Source of the DNA: Leucocoprinus leucothites
Lineage: Eukaryota; Basidiomycota; Agaricomycetes; Agaricales; Agaricaceae
Reading direction: 5' to 3'
Length of the DNA stretch: 64,000 bases
NCBI GenBank assembly: GCA_013368445.1
Contig: JAACJO010000059.1
Location: forward strand, 1-64,000
In this document: positions 11,594 through 22,884 of the stretch, piece after piece
Position numbering within the stretch: position 1 is the stretch's first letter
Layout: the number at the start of each line of letters is the position of its first letter
The notes under the pieces: model-generated
Seen by the model: the letters and a program-made list of their open reading frames with translations, nothing else
Databases searched by the model: none
Told to the model about the DNA's origin: nothing
Translations under genes and position numbers: made by a program

Positions 11594-13491
11594 AGCTAGA
11601 TGTCATTATATTCCTCGGACTTATAGGCCTCCTTTATTCTAGCTCCTGTCATAGCTTGAAGCAGGAACCTCTTGTTACTACCTGCTCTTACTATTCTCAC
11701 ATTTTGCACTCGATATGATTCTTTTTAATGATGTAGATTAGGATGAACACCTTACGTTTCGATTACTTAACTGATTCTTTGAAGTACCTCTGTCGCTACT
11801 ACTCTCGTGACCAACTACCTGAGCCTAATCTACTCATGGTCGTCTACATACGAAAAACTTGGCTTCTCAGGGCCCGCACTCAATAGCCACCCGTCCAAGA
11901 ACATTTCACCATTCTTCCCCGAAGTACGATTGACGACCCTAAGCCACTACAGAAGCCCAGCTTACTTAGTATTGTATGGAAGACCCTCATGTACACCGAC
12001 GGATCTTACCATGACTGTTGACAGTTCTCTTTCAACCTGACTCTCCCACACTGCCAAGTACGATACAGTCAAACGGCTGCCTAAGGGAGTTGATTCTAGA
12101 TTCTAATGAATTTCTCTAGTCGTGATTTATTATTTCAGATCGATTCTGATCCCTGGCTGTATACAATCAGTTGAAAACCTTGGTAGGCCATCGATATAAA
12201 TTGAGAGATTCTATCTGAAAGGGAATAAACATCTGGTACCGTTGCGAGATTAAGCTAAAAGAGAGTCAGTTGATGACCACGATAGGCCATTGGAATACAT
12301 AGGGACCTCTCGTACCAGGCCTAGTTCATGCAGGTGAGCGAACTTTGATCTACTTTCATATGAACCGCTGAATAAGCATACAAAGCAATATAGTCGGAAA
12401 ACAATCGAAAACAAGGTTCCAGACAGTATTTAAACCTAGCGTTCATAGGTGGATCCCTAATTACATCTTCGCCTGGCTCGACGACAATGGCCGCACTTGT
12501 TTTAAGTGAGTAAAATACCGAATCATCGGAGAAGCATTCGTCTAACCGTTCTTTCTTAATCCAGTGCCACCACCCCAACAAATTCTGCAACTCCCTCGCG
12601 GGTGTGTGTGGAATATCGTATGATCTCAGCACCTCGGCGATTCGGCGGAACCATCCTGATGAGTTGGGGGCCAGTACCGGTAAGTCATCGTGTACAGATT
12701 CGATACTTTTGGAACGCTGAGCATCTCGTTGTAGGCACTATGTCCGCTCGCGTTAGTAGGTCCTTGAACGCCATGGATCTTGATCGAGTTCAGCATTCAG
12801 TCTATCAAAGCAATGATACAACTGCTGGCAATATGTGGTCGGCGATGTATGCGTTACGGCTGATTGAACCCCGAGGTGTCTTCCCAACCGTCGTAACCGC
12901 CATTCAAATGTATCATATGGATTTGCCAGATATGTTCATCGCCACGGACAGCATCCGCTTGGGAGCGGTGGCTGACCCACATGCAATATCCCCTATCCCT
13001 CGCAACCTCTTCCCGCCGAATAGGGTACCGGTACCCCTGGCCCAGCCGGACCTTCCTCTCCACCCCTTGCCGAAAGGCACCCGGGACAATGTCAGTTCTC
13101 GGAATAAACAGAACTGGGGTTTGTAGATGATATTGGGTTTATGGTTGAAATGCGCCATCATTTTTTATTCTATGGGAGTGATTATGGATTGTGTGGGACT
13201 TGTTGTAGTAGTGTTACAGTATCTAGCAGCTCCTTCCATTTGCCTGTATTGTTATAAACGAATCTCGCTGTTTTTCTCCTTTCCCAACGCCTGGAATTTA
13301 ACCGAATCTAAAGAGATGCAGTTTATTCAAATTTTCTTCGCTTTCACAGCCCTCTTGGCTATCGCCGCTTTTGTCACTATCGCCGCTTTTGTTGCCAAAG
13401 CTGGCTACTGTGGTTGACCACCCATTCGTATAGCAGTAAGAATTACAATGGCCGGATGCGATTCGTATTTCTCGTAGCGGTCATAATCCTA
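11594..13491. other. no confident gene; one open frame at 12602-13126
   Basis: After hsp20 no family is recognised. A 174-codon plus-strand frame (12602-13126) contains a proline-rich end (PIPRNLFPPNRVPVPLAQ). A donor-like GTAAGT lies near 12680 within the frame, so it may include an exon of an unrecognised gene. At 13316-13417 a 33-codon hydrophobic frame contains an internal duplication of IAAFV. Neither is supported enough to call as a gene. Confidence 0.3.
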
Positions 13492-13702
13492 TCCCTCTCT
13501 GCATTGGGACGAGTCAGCGTTGCTCAACTTGCTGTAATCCGATGGAGCGACTTTCACAAACGCCAATAGTTCCTCACGAGACCCTGAGTGGATAAGAAAT
13601 CTGGATAAGCAGAATAAAGATCGCATAGATTTGCCAGTTTGTAGGTCTTCACATTGGCTTTGCCCCTTCCCAGAGTCGCGATGATCAAATGATCGTCCTT
13701 GT
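13492..13702 (-). pseudogene. SEC31 fragment (C-terminal solenoid), frameshifted
   Basis: The minus strand matches sec31 of this window at about 43245-43440. It carries [25 protein letters not shown] against [16 protein letters not shown], then after a one-base frame change ELLAFVKVAPSDY against [13 protein letters not shown]. Nucleotide similarity continues upstream to AAGGACGATCA. It derives from a part of the gene about 365 bases downstream of the part found at 8036-8248. The two relics lie 5 kb apart in the opposite order to the gene. Confidence 0.8.
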
Positions 13703-14128
13703 GCTTTGCAGCTGTTGAAAGCGTTCGCACTCATATGGTTAAAGTTTCGAAGCTCGTTGGGACGTTTTGGTACCGGAGTTCCAGCTGGCTATATCTAATG
13801 GCATGGGCGCTCATAGTTTTTCAGTTATATACTTTCAGCTTCGTTACTATGCTTTAGTATATAGTCACCCTTTTGTGGATATTTCTTCGGGCCGGTCGTT
13901 TGCTTGGAGATTAAGCACCGAATTATCTTACATTTATCATCATCTAAATTCATAAATAGCGTTCTCCCCAGCTGGACATGTTGAAGGATATGGAGGGTTC
14001 CAGCACTCCCTCCTGGTAGCTCAATGTCGAGAGACATCACCGTGAGAACACGATCAGAGCTTTCATCAAAACTCATCAGCACCGTACTCAAGGCCTTCCG
14101 ATGACCTCCACCGCCTCAGGGACCCAGA

Positions 14129-15030
14129 ATGGCAGACTATAGACCATACAGACCGACAGCAGAAGAGATACAGAAGACAGCCCGTTCCATCGTCCAGGTT
14201 CTCGCTGAGCACGGTTTTCATTGCTGTTTGTTCGGGAGTACTGCGGCTGCGATGTACGGTGCTGAGAATCGTAATCCACGGGTATGGCATATCCTATCTA
14301 TTCTTCGATCTGATATCAGAAATTGCAGAGTGACTCAACGTACTAACACCTACAGGACGTAGATGTTGTCGTCCTTGTGCCAGCTGCTTCGCCCGCCGCA
14401 GCAGAAATCACAGTCGAAGAGATCAAACAACTCGTCGCCGATAACTCCTCTTCCGACTTCTACCTCCAACCCTCCAGAGATCCAAATGCAACTCACAAAA
14501 TTCTCTATCACGTTCTCACACCGACTCACCCAACCCCTGACGACTCAGGGCACCATGCCTGCAAAGTCGATTTACTCCTCCCAGGCATGATCGGCATACC
14601 CAAATCTATCCCGAGCGACGTGATACACTACGAAGACTATTTCCCTGATATACCACTTATACCATTTGGAGTCTTATTGCTGTTGAAAGTGGGAGCGTGG
14701 TATGAACATCAACGAGATGGGAGGCTACGGATAATGAGGGAGAAGCTGAAATATGACCGGAAAGATATAATGGAGCTCTTGGATTTGGCCGAGAATGAGT
14801 ATATGATTAGAATGAGGGACGTGGAGGCTTGGGCTGGTTGGGATTGGCTTAATGTGATGAGGGAGTATGTGAGGGAGTATGCTGATAAGTTCCCGGATAC
14901 GAAGAGGAGCTGGGAGGCCATTGGGGTGGGAGTACAGTCAGAATGGAGCTTGCCGCCTACTCGAGGATTGCCGCCTCCTCAAGGATTGCCACATACTCGA
15001 GGATTGTTGCCTACTCGAGTATCGCGCTAA
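14129..15030 (+). CDS. nucleotidyltransferase-fold protein
   Basis: Two exons (14129-14281 and 14356-15030) give 275 residues in phase. The first ends in CLFGSTAAAMYG and NPR. The second opens with DVDVVVLVP. Together these form the GS...DxD pattern of the polymerase-beta-type nucleotidyltransferase fold, in which the two Asp residues would bind metal. A helical region follows (LLLLKVGAWYEHQRDGR), as in small fungal proteins of this type. The substrate is unknown. The C-terminus is an imperfect 18-bp tandem repeat (see 14950-15021). No signal or membrane segment is seen. The assignment rests on the fold motif only, and the enzyme could be inactive. Confidence 0.65.
14950..15021 (+). repeat. 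four 18-bp in-frame tandem repeats
   Basis: Units at 14950, 14968, 14986 and 15004 each encode about LPPTRG (variants PPPQG, PHTRG and LPTRV). They form the last residues of the nucleotidyltransferase-like protein. The length is a multiple of three, so copy-number change would keep the frame. Confidence 0.85.
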
Positions 15031-15225
15031 AGGGGGGAGGTTCTAAAGCAGATATGTAGTTGTAATGACATCACGGATTCCCTTCTGTCAATAGTATCCC
15101 TGCCGAAGAGCTGATATCCAGAACGGCTCCAAATGATTGAGATAGGTATAGTGAACAACCTCGTATGTACTGTAGTATCGTAGTGTAGGTATTTAGGTTC
15201 CTGAATAAACATACAACCCCGTAGG

Positions 15226-16915
15226 TCATTCAACAAGTCCAGAACTCTCATCCCCGGAGTCGAGGAGACTGTACTGCTTTAACAGCGTGCACTCTCCGCC
15301 ATTCTCCAGATCAATGCTATAAGAGTAGAAGTATCCCTCGGATGAAATAACCATTACTTGAGGCATCGTCCTGCATTGGAAGATCTATAAGGCTACAGCT
15401 TTACTTAAAATGGTCAAAATACGTACCCGGAAAGAGCGACAATCGTTCGAGCTCCAGTGGTCGGAAGTTTCAGAAACGCGAAATCTCGTGTCGGTTCCCA
15501 CATCTCCGTCAGCGTATTCGGGAGGTATCCACCCACGGAATGTGACAGGCTTTTTGTCATCTGAAGGGACTTTCTCTTCAGGCTCGACCTAAGACTGTCA
15601 GATAACCAAATTCAAAATAATAAACATCACAGATACTCACGAGACACTGTTTGACTTTTTCTTTTCCACAAAGGCATCATACCCTCCATCCAGACCCTGC
15701 TGACCATCCACTGATTCTGGCGGACTGGTAGCGCCGCTAATGCTACTTGCCGACGATGAAGGAACGCTCCACTCTTTATCTCCCTTGCCTCTGTTCCCCA
15801 GCTTGAAGATGTGCACCGTATCATGAGCGGAACTCACGGCCAGGAGCGAACCGACGAGGTTAAAGTTCATGGAATAAATCTTCGCTTCTCGTGTTCCTCT
15901 CCTGAATTGGTACAGCTTCTCCGCGCCTGGTATGCTCCATACTCGAATGACTGTTCCCTTATCTGAGGACGTGGCGAGTAAAGTACCATTGGAGTCGATG
16001 GCGAGGAAGGAGATGGGGGCTTTGTGTGCTTGGATGACGTTGGCGACAGTTAACGAGCGGGTGGAGAAGAGAACAACGTCGCCGGACTGATGTATTGCGC
16101 CACTTCCGGAGGCAGATGTTGTCGTGTGCGGCGATGCGACTGCGCCTGAGGGAGAGGACGAGGTACTGCCAGCGGATGATCCACTACCGGTTGTAGATGG
16201 CGCAAGTTGAGCAGTTGGCGAAGGTACGGGAGATGGATAAGCGAGATAAGAATTGGCAGGGGAGGGTGAAAGGGCACATATTGCTTCAAGGGGTTAACAG
16301 ATAGCAGCGTCTTTGAGGACAGGAATGACCAACTCACCATCGGGGTTCGGTGTCGTCTCAATGACGTGTAGCAGCCTCATGTTGGATATGTCATAAATGT
16401 AAATCTCCATCTCGAGCACGATGACTAGCGTCTTTCGGTTCAGCTTGACGGCGAGTATTGACGACGGGAATAAGAGCTCGCAGATCATGGACTGGCGCTA
16501 CGTTTCATGTAGTGTCAGTGAGTGTGCGACTAGATATAAGAGACAAAGTGACAGTACCTTCGTGTTGACAATCTGGAGCTTCCGGGGACTGGATTGGGGC
16601 TGGTCAGCGGCACCGACCAGTGCGATGAGCGACGTGCAGAACAGCATCTCTACTGTTCCTCGAGCACCGTCATCTGGAGTAATAGCTTAAATACAAGAAG
16701 TACGCAGAATATGTTGGCGACAGCACGCACTCATAGTGTAGACCCGACCAAAGGGGTCGCAATTGGTGATGCTATAACCTTTCCTCGTCCCAACCGAGAT
16801 ACATCTTTGAAAGAGGAAATGAGGGTGTGTTATGAGGCATAAATGACATGGAAACATACGAGAAGTCCTGGTTGAAATTTGCAAAGAGCATGTTGGAGTT
16901 TGTGCGTTCAGCCAT
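15226..16915 (-). CDS. atg18: autophagy PROPPIN Atg18 (WIPI family)
   Basis: A seven-bladed WD40 beta-propeller that binds PtdIns3P and PtdIns(3,5)P2 and acts with Atg2 in autophagosome formation and vacuole homeostasis. The exons give [10 protein letters not shown] then [12 protein letters not shown] at the start, as in all Atg18 proteins. The lipid-binding motif FRRG follows ([17 protein letters not shown]), then [13 protein letters not shown], the loop [18 protein letters not shown], and the last blade [17 protein letters not shown]. The insertion between blades is rich in Ser/Thr/Pro/Ala (about 60 residues), longer than in yeast. Start ATG 16915 (MAERTNSN) fits the family; an in-frame ATG lies at 16954. 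Introns are 45-75 bases. The reading frame is intact through the stop at 15226. Confidence 0.92.
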
Positions 16916-17059
16916 CGCGGTTGTCGTTCTAAGCGGTAGAGACTGGGCATACACCCCTTTACGGCAATCATCATCGGCTGAGTCAGCAATATCCCGCTTA
17001 CTCCATCCGACTTGCTCACAACCTGCTCAGTCCGTGCCAGCGCCAGTCAATCCAGCTCT

Positions 17060-17650
17060 CACCTTATGACTCAGCAAAGGACAGCCTGGCGCAATAGCTT
17101 CTTTCTACGTGCACTGCCCGACAGTCCCAATTTCGCGGCCGATAAGTTCAATGGATATAACCTGACAGTACCATGAAGTAGTCCGCCGTGAGTCGGGTTA
17201 CCCTCAGCTCTGACCTGCTACCGGTACGAAAGTCAGCGTCATATGCGAAGGAAGACTCGCGGTTAACCGCCATTCTTTGATGGTACTTCACTTTGAAACT
17301 GTCTTCCAAATTCCTGGAACAGCCTGCAGTTGTCGAGCTAGTCTTGTGCTGTTGTCAAAGACATACACCGCTAAATTCCGGAAAAAAACTGGTAGTACTT
17401 ACAGTATATGGCTGGTGAGATCGATGTCGTTTAGGCTAAATTGATCTTGCAGCAAGGGTGGGAGAATATCGCATCTCAAAGTGGGCACGAGTATCTCTAG
17501 GTCGGCCAAGTAGTTCTGTAACCAAGGAATGGCATTGAACAAATCTGAAACAACGAAGACGAGGCTTCTGGGACTAAAACTTCGTCTGCATTTGATATAA
17601 CTTAATCTGCCGTGAGTTACCTCTCCGCCTCCGCGCATGCCGCATATCAA
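17060..17650 (-). CDS. possible small multi-exon gene, unidentified
   Basis: A coding-looking exon (about 17410-17545) reads DLFNAIPWLQNYLADLEIL and continues to DIDLTSHIL between plausible splice sites. A short upstream exon with an ATG near 17640 and one or two downstream exons (LARQLQAVPGIWKTVS) can be joined. The 3' part allows more than one frame, so the product is not defined. I do not recognise the family. It would run in the same direction as atg18, just upstream of it. Confidence 0.3.
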
Positions 17651-18547
17651 CCTACTACGCAACTTTTTTTATTCTCTACTTTTTCACACGGGGACGAGAT
17701 GTTTCCATTGTATCGAAGTTGGAACTCGACGCACTTGCGTGCTACCGCTGTTTTATTTTGTTTATTCCCTACCCCGCAGGTATCTTTGAAGATACGTCTC
17801 ATGCATCCCAGTCAAAACCAATTGAACTTAATTTTACAGATTGAAGAAGACACAGAAACGTACGTGCTCGCGTCTCTATATCCATTCGTGTATTCCATTC
17901 ATCGCTAAAGCAAAGGCACCTGGAGACGGTATGTGATTGGGGAGATTCAAATTTGTAAAGATGAAGAGTGTTGATGTAAAGCACCGCTCAGATCCACCTG
18001 AATAACAGGTGCCGACGAGTTGTGTCGCGAAGCGTTTATTTAGGGGGTTTCCGAGACCACCGCAGATGAATGGACCCCACGCTCATCCCCAATCTGTGAC
18101 TCGCATCGAGTACTCCTTGGAAAGGCCGGAACTCTCCGACAGGTTGTACTGCATTGGTCACCCGATTGGCGACTCAAAGGAAGCATGATTGACTATCTCA
18201 TCACCGAAACACGATTCAACGTCTATTAGAAATTGAGACGTGTGTAAATCAATGCTTATGCGATGTCAAAAGCATCATTCAATGCACCCTATGCCTGGAA
18301 ATGGTGCCGGCATAAACTTTCTCTCCTTTCGGGCGTGAATGCGGAATCTCACTCCCCATTGGAACTGATCACAGCAGGAAAAAAAAAGTCCTCTGAGAGG
18401 ACAGTGTGGCTCCACTACCTCAGTGTCTTCTTTCCCCTTCTGACTCTAGAACAGATCTCGCTAGACAAACACAAAGAGGCCTTGCTGGATATTTAAACTG
18501 TAAGTATTTGGTTCTAACTCGACAATCTAGTCAAGCCTCTTCTTACA

Positions 18548-20556
18548 ATGGATTTGCCTCAGCTTCTCACTGGCCATGCCTGGCACTCTTTGACTGTTTC
18601 ATTCTTTCTAGAATTCTTGTTTACCTCTCTTATACTTCGACGATTCTGGAAATTCTTTACCTCTTCGGATAGATCTATTCCCCTACCAGGACCTATGAAC
18701 CTTCCAGTCGTCGGTGAGTAAACAATTGCGCGGTTTATTCGAAGTTTTCAATATGCATTCTGTGCTCTATCAGGTTGTCTACTGCCATTTCTGCTCACCA
18801 ATAAACCAGAGATTATTCTTGACCAATGGGCTAAAAAATATGGGCCCGTATATTCACTCTGGCTCGGGAATCAGCGATTTGTCATTCTCTCCGATGCCAA
18901 TGTGGTAAAGGACCTACTTGTCTCAAACAGTACGATATTCTCTTCTCGAAAGGACTCGTTTATCAAATGTCAAACTATTCTCGCTGGGCGTGCGATAACG
19001 GCCACTTCGTATAATGATAAATGGTACGTGAAATAGCATACTCCAGACAGATACTGACAATAAGACTTCCAGGAGAGCACATCGAGCCATTGCAAAGAGA
19101 TGGCTGGACCAGAGCGCCGTAGACAGTTGTACCGGTGATCTTGCTGAAGAGTGTACAAGAATGCTTCAACAAATATGTCCTGGCGGAATTGATGCATTCC
19201 GCGCTGTTGATTGCTACGTCGCAAACAACATTCTCAGAACTGCTTTCGCTACCAGCGCCGAGAGCCTTGGCCCGGCCACTTACGAGCGGTTACTCGAGCT
19301 CATCTGGGAATTCGTGTTAGTGGTCGGTTTATTTATAAGATTGATATAGATGGCTGATACCCCCGTTTCAGCGAATGTACAAATCCCATGTCAAACGCGG
19401 TGGATTTTATACCTCTGCTTCAGTACCTACCGAATCCCATGACGAAAAGAGCCAAACGAGTTCATGCTGGTTTTGTGGAAATTTTGGGCAAATTACTGGA
19501 CGACATGGATGAACGTCTGGAAAAGGGAGAGGTCGTCCCAGACTGCTTGGCAAAAACCCTGCTAGAAAGAAGGGAGAAAAAGTACCATGATCGCCTAGAC
19601 ATGATCATGCTGTGTTCTGCTTTTATTATCCCAGGTTTTGCGTCCGTGAGTGATTCCGAGTTTGGTTCGGAGCAGGAATGAGTTCTTAATTTATGCTGGT
19701 CATGAGCAGGTTACATCTGTTTTGCGTGCATTTGTTTTAGAAATTTTAAAGCATCCGGAGGTACAGGAAAGAGCTCACGAAGAGCTTGATAGAGTCGTTG
19801 GGGCGGATAGATTGCCGACAGTAGACGATGAAGAAAATTTGCCTTACATCCGTTCCATAATTAAGGTGATGACTCATGTTCATGCAGTGCTTGATCAACT
19901 ATACTCACCTCACCAAACGTAGGAAGTTGAGAGGCTTCGTAATCCGCTTACACTCGGAACGCCGCACTTTAGTACCGAAGACTTTGTATATCACGGGCAT
20001 TTGATACCAAAAAATGCTGTCGTTGTGGTCAACACAGTAAGTCATGCTGCCTTGGGAAATGCTTACATTGATAAACCATTTTTCGAACAGCATACTATAC
20101 ATCACAACCCTGAAAGGTATCTGGATCCAGAAGCATTCATAGTGAGTCGAACTGGCATATACAGCGGTAGCGAGTTGAAGTCGATCACTTTGTTTCAGCC
20201 AGAGCGGTACTTGAACGACAAAACCTCTTCCTCCGAATCTGTGAACTCCAAAGATCCTATGCAGCGTGATCATTGGTCATTCGGTGCTGGGTGAGTTGGC
20301 TAATCGAGCCAAGATATTGCACCATGGCTAACGGCATTGTTTACGCAGCCGCCGCATATGTCCTGGAATGCGCCTTGCAGAGCGAGAGATATTCTTGGCT
20401 GCATCTTACTTACTTTGGGCATTTTATATTGAGACGATGCCTGAAGAATTAGTTCCAGTAGAATCAAAAAAAGCAAGAGCAGGGTTGTCTACACTTATTA
20501 AAATGACTCCTCGGCATGATGGGGCCTCTGAGGTGATTCGAGTTGACGTGTACTAG
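18548..20556 (+). CDS. cytochrome P450 with altered I-helix
   Basis: A membrane-anchored heme monooxygenase, substrate unknown. Many short introns separate the exons. The parts in order are an N-terminal hydrophobic anchor (about residues 5-30), the proline hinge IPLPGPMNLP, the I-helix (IIPGFASVTSVLRAF), the K-helix EVERLR (ExxR), PERYL, and the heme-binding loop WSFGAGRRICPG with the Cys ligand, then MRLAERE. The frame is intact to the stop at 20554-20556. The I-helix lacks the usual acid-Thr pair that delivers protons to bound oxygen: AGxETT is replaced by PGFASV. That suggests either an unusual reaction or loss of activity. The length (about 500 residues) is normal. The neighbouring siderophore gene is convergent and probably unrelated. 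Confidence 0.85.
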
Positions 20557-20970
20557 CCGAGGTTTGATGCACTACTTAGAAGATTACCCGAACACAGACA
20601 TTATAGATATTAGATAAATGTTACGTTGGTCGGGCGCAGTTTACCCTGATTTTTACCAAAATTACCGTAGTCATAGTTATTAAAGAATCATGCTCGTTTC
20701 AGACAACATTCTATAATAGAAGAACTCGCGAAGCAGGAGCCGTCGGCCAGCGCCGAAACGGTATGACCAAGCGATAAACATGATTGGACTCGCTTAGTTA
20801 CAGCGTGACCGGCAATATACAGCAGGCTGAGCAGTTGGGAAAGTCACTGAAGGCTCGAAGACCTCTTTCTTCTCACCCGGTCAAGATGCTTATGATCATG
20901 TATGTCCCTATTTTTTTTCTAATGGCACGGTACATGATTTTAATTTGCGGAGGTTTAAGGTCTGTTTTAA

Positions 20971-22340
20971 TCACCACAGAAATGAACGGGTGAAGAAACG
21001 TGCTCGAGTAGCCAGTAGCAAGGACGACCTCTTGTATGGAAAGTCAAAGCACTAGAGCTGAGTCAGTGGATGCCAAGAACAACAATAATCTCAGACGTAC
21101 CACTTCCTGAATGAACCCGGCGTCCTCAGCTGCCTTGTGGACGCCTGCATTTCTCCAGTCTGGTTCTCCACACGCACGACTCGTACGTGGATCAGATAAG
21201 AATATGTAATGGAGCATGCAGCGAAGGTATATAGCAGCTAGCGCTTGTCAGATTTGGTCGTGGTCAAAGAGGAGCTTTCTCACCTCGTCCGTTTCCAAGA
21301 AACTTCTGTTCGCCGGTTAAGATGTGAATGTTTCTCTCCCAGTCTCCGACTATCGTACCCTCTGGATAATGCTGGGCGACATGGTCTTCCTTCGTGTACA
21401 TGATCTCGCAATATCCCATCAGCTCTCCGTCCCAGCTCATCATGCATGGAAGTACATGAGGATCCGCCATCGCCTCCTCGATATACTTTCTGTGCTTTTC
21501 GTACCCACCCCTCTCTCTCCATGCATTGTTGACACGGTCGTCGTTATGCCACTTGTTAAACGCTGCGAGGTGCCGTGAGATGCCGTCTTCGCGCTTTACG
21601 GCATCGCTAACACCGTCAATGTCGAAATAATGGATTTCAAGGAACTGGCCGACGTGGGTGCAATAACGTTTGTATAGGAGTTGCCCTGGTGTGGGTTTTG
21701 CTGGACGAATGGGATGCTTTGCGATGACCTTTTTTGACCTGGTGAAGGAGCTGACGGATGGGATTGGTTTCCTTGGATCACGGAACCAGCTGTGCGTGTG
21801 ATATCCCGCGGTGCCGGCACCCTGCCAGAATGCTGCTCGTGAAATAAAATATACGTCTCGCTCGAGAACGCGTGGTGCCCTTTCCTCCAAGGGGTAGAGA
21901 CGTCCTAGTCCACTTTCGAGTAAATAGGATGCCAGCTCGAGGGAGTTTACGACAGAGTGGAAAATAATCGGGAGGTGCTCTTGTTCACGATATAGGGTTA
22001 AAAGTGCATATATTGCTGACCAGAATGATGGTATTGGGATATTCTCAAGGGACGAGATTTTGAGAACGTTGTACCGTGGAACATGTTCTGTGGTGCCCTC
22101 GAATTCGGTATTAATGGAGGTGAGGTCAAGGGTGACAGAGTCGTGGAGGACTTGATATTCGAGGACAGGTTTTCCGTCCAGTTTTATGTGGAGACCTGTT
22201 GAACCAACGAAATGTGTTACTCCTTCTCCTGTAGGTAATCGAGTGACAAGTTCCTCGAATCCTTTGGTTCGCGACAGCCTTGGGGCAGTTTGGTCGCGAA
22301 TGGCGTGGAGGCGACGGGCGGGGTAGTTCGTGGCAGCCAT
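20971..22340 (-). CDS. siderophore N-hydroxy-ornithine/lysine acyltransferase (SidF/SidL/IucB type)
   Basis: Transfers an acyl group from CoA to an N-hydroxylated ornithine during hydroxamate siderophore synthesis. The long first exon (21264-22340 region) contains the family core: the GNAT start EIHYFDIDG, HLAAFNKWHNDDRVN, W-R-E-RGGYEKHRKY, MSWDGELMGYCEIMY, and TIVGDWERNIHILTGEQKF with FLGNGR. It then appears to stop, but an intron (GTGAGA to GCGCTAG) joins it to AAIYLRCMLHYIFLSDPRT. A second intron joins that to CFDFPYKRSSLLLATR and the stop at 20971. This restores the normal C-terminus, giving about 420 residues. Two iron-GATA consensus sites lie 105 and 170 bases upstream. No NRPS or hydroxylase is in the window. 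Confidence 0.88.
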
Positions 22341-22444
22341 TCGGACGAATCAAACTTAAAAGGCTAGGTACTTTAGCTGAGAGGGAAGGGAGTGGAAAGG
22401 GCTTGTGAGCTAGGGAGGTATGAGGTCGTCCTGTTATAAATTTT

Positions 22445-22453
22445 ATCAGATAA
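22445..22453 (+). promoter_or_regulatory. iron-responsive GATA site ATCAGATAA
   Basis: Exact match to ATCWGATAA, the site bound by the SreA/Urbs1 family of iron-sensing GATA repressors. It is 105 bases upstream of the siderophore acyltransferase ATG. GATTCTGAT follows directly and gives a partial inverted GATA core. Confidence 0.7.
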
Positions 22454-22509
22454 GATTCTGATGGTCGTAGCGCTTGGCGCCATGATTGCTCCATACGGGA
22501 TGAACCTTT

Positions 22510-22518
22510 ATCTGATAA
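22510..22518 (+). promoter_or_regulatory. iron-responsive GATA site ATCTGATAA
   Basis: Second exact ATCWGATAA match, 65 bases from the first and 170 bases from the ATG. It is followed by GATATCTTAA, so a further overlapping inverted GATA core is present. Confidence 0.7.
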
Positions 22519-22884
22519 GATATCTTAACCCCTCAAACGCCATTATTTCGGCCGCAGTGAGGCAAGCATTCAATGACATCGGAAATACTGGCAGAGAATA
22601 TGGAAGAGATCATTTATCCAGTGATGTTATTCTGCGAACACCGTGAGGAATCGGCATGGCAGGCGGATAGAGATCTGATCGGCACAGGCTGCCAAGCTCT
22701 GCGACTTCCGAGAAAACTTAGCCAGGTGACCCCAGAACCTGAGTGTCATTCTTTCAAGGGACAAACCAGGTACCTTTCCTATATTTTTCGATTTTGTATT
22801 AGACGTAATTAAGATACTGTATCTCGACCAGCTCATATAGAGGATGAACCTCACACATCGCTAGCGGAGGAAGTACATAGTAAC

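Noticed and set aside
13316..13417. 33-residue hydrophobic peptide like a secreted peptide or mating pheromone precursor
   Set aside because: It ends in Cys-Gly, not a CaaX box, and has no second feature to support it.
21264..21300. Truncation of the siderophore acyltransferase at 21264
   Set aside because: A normal intron there joins two further exons that complete the family's C-terminus.
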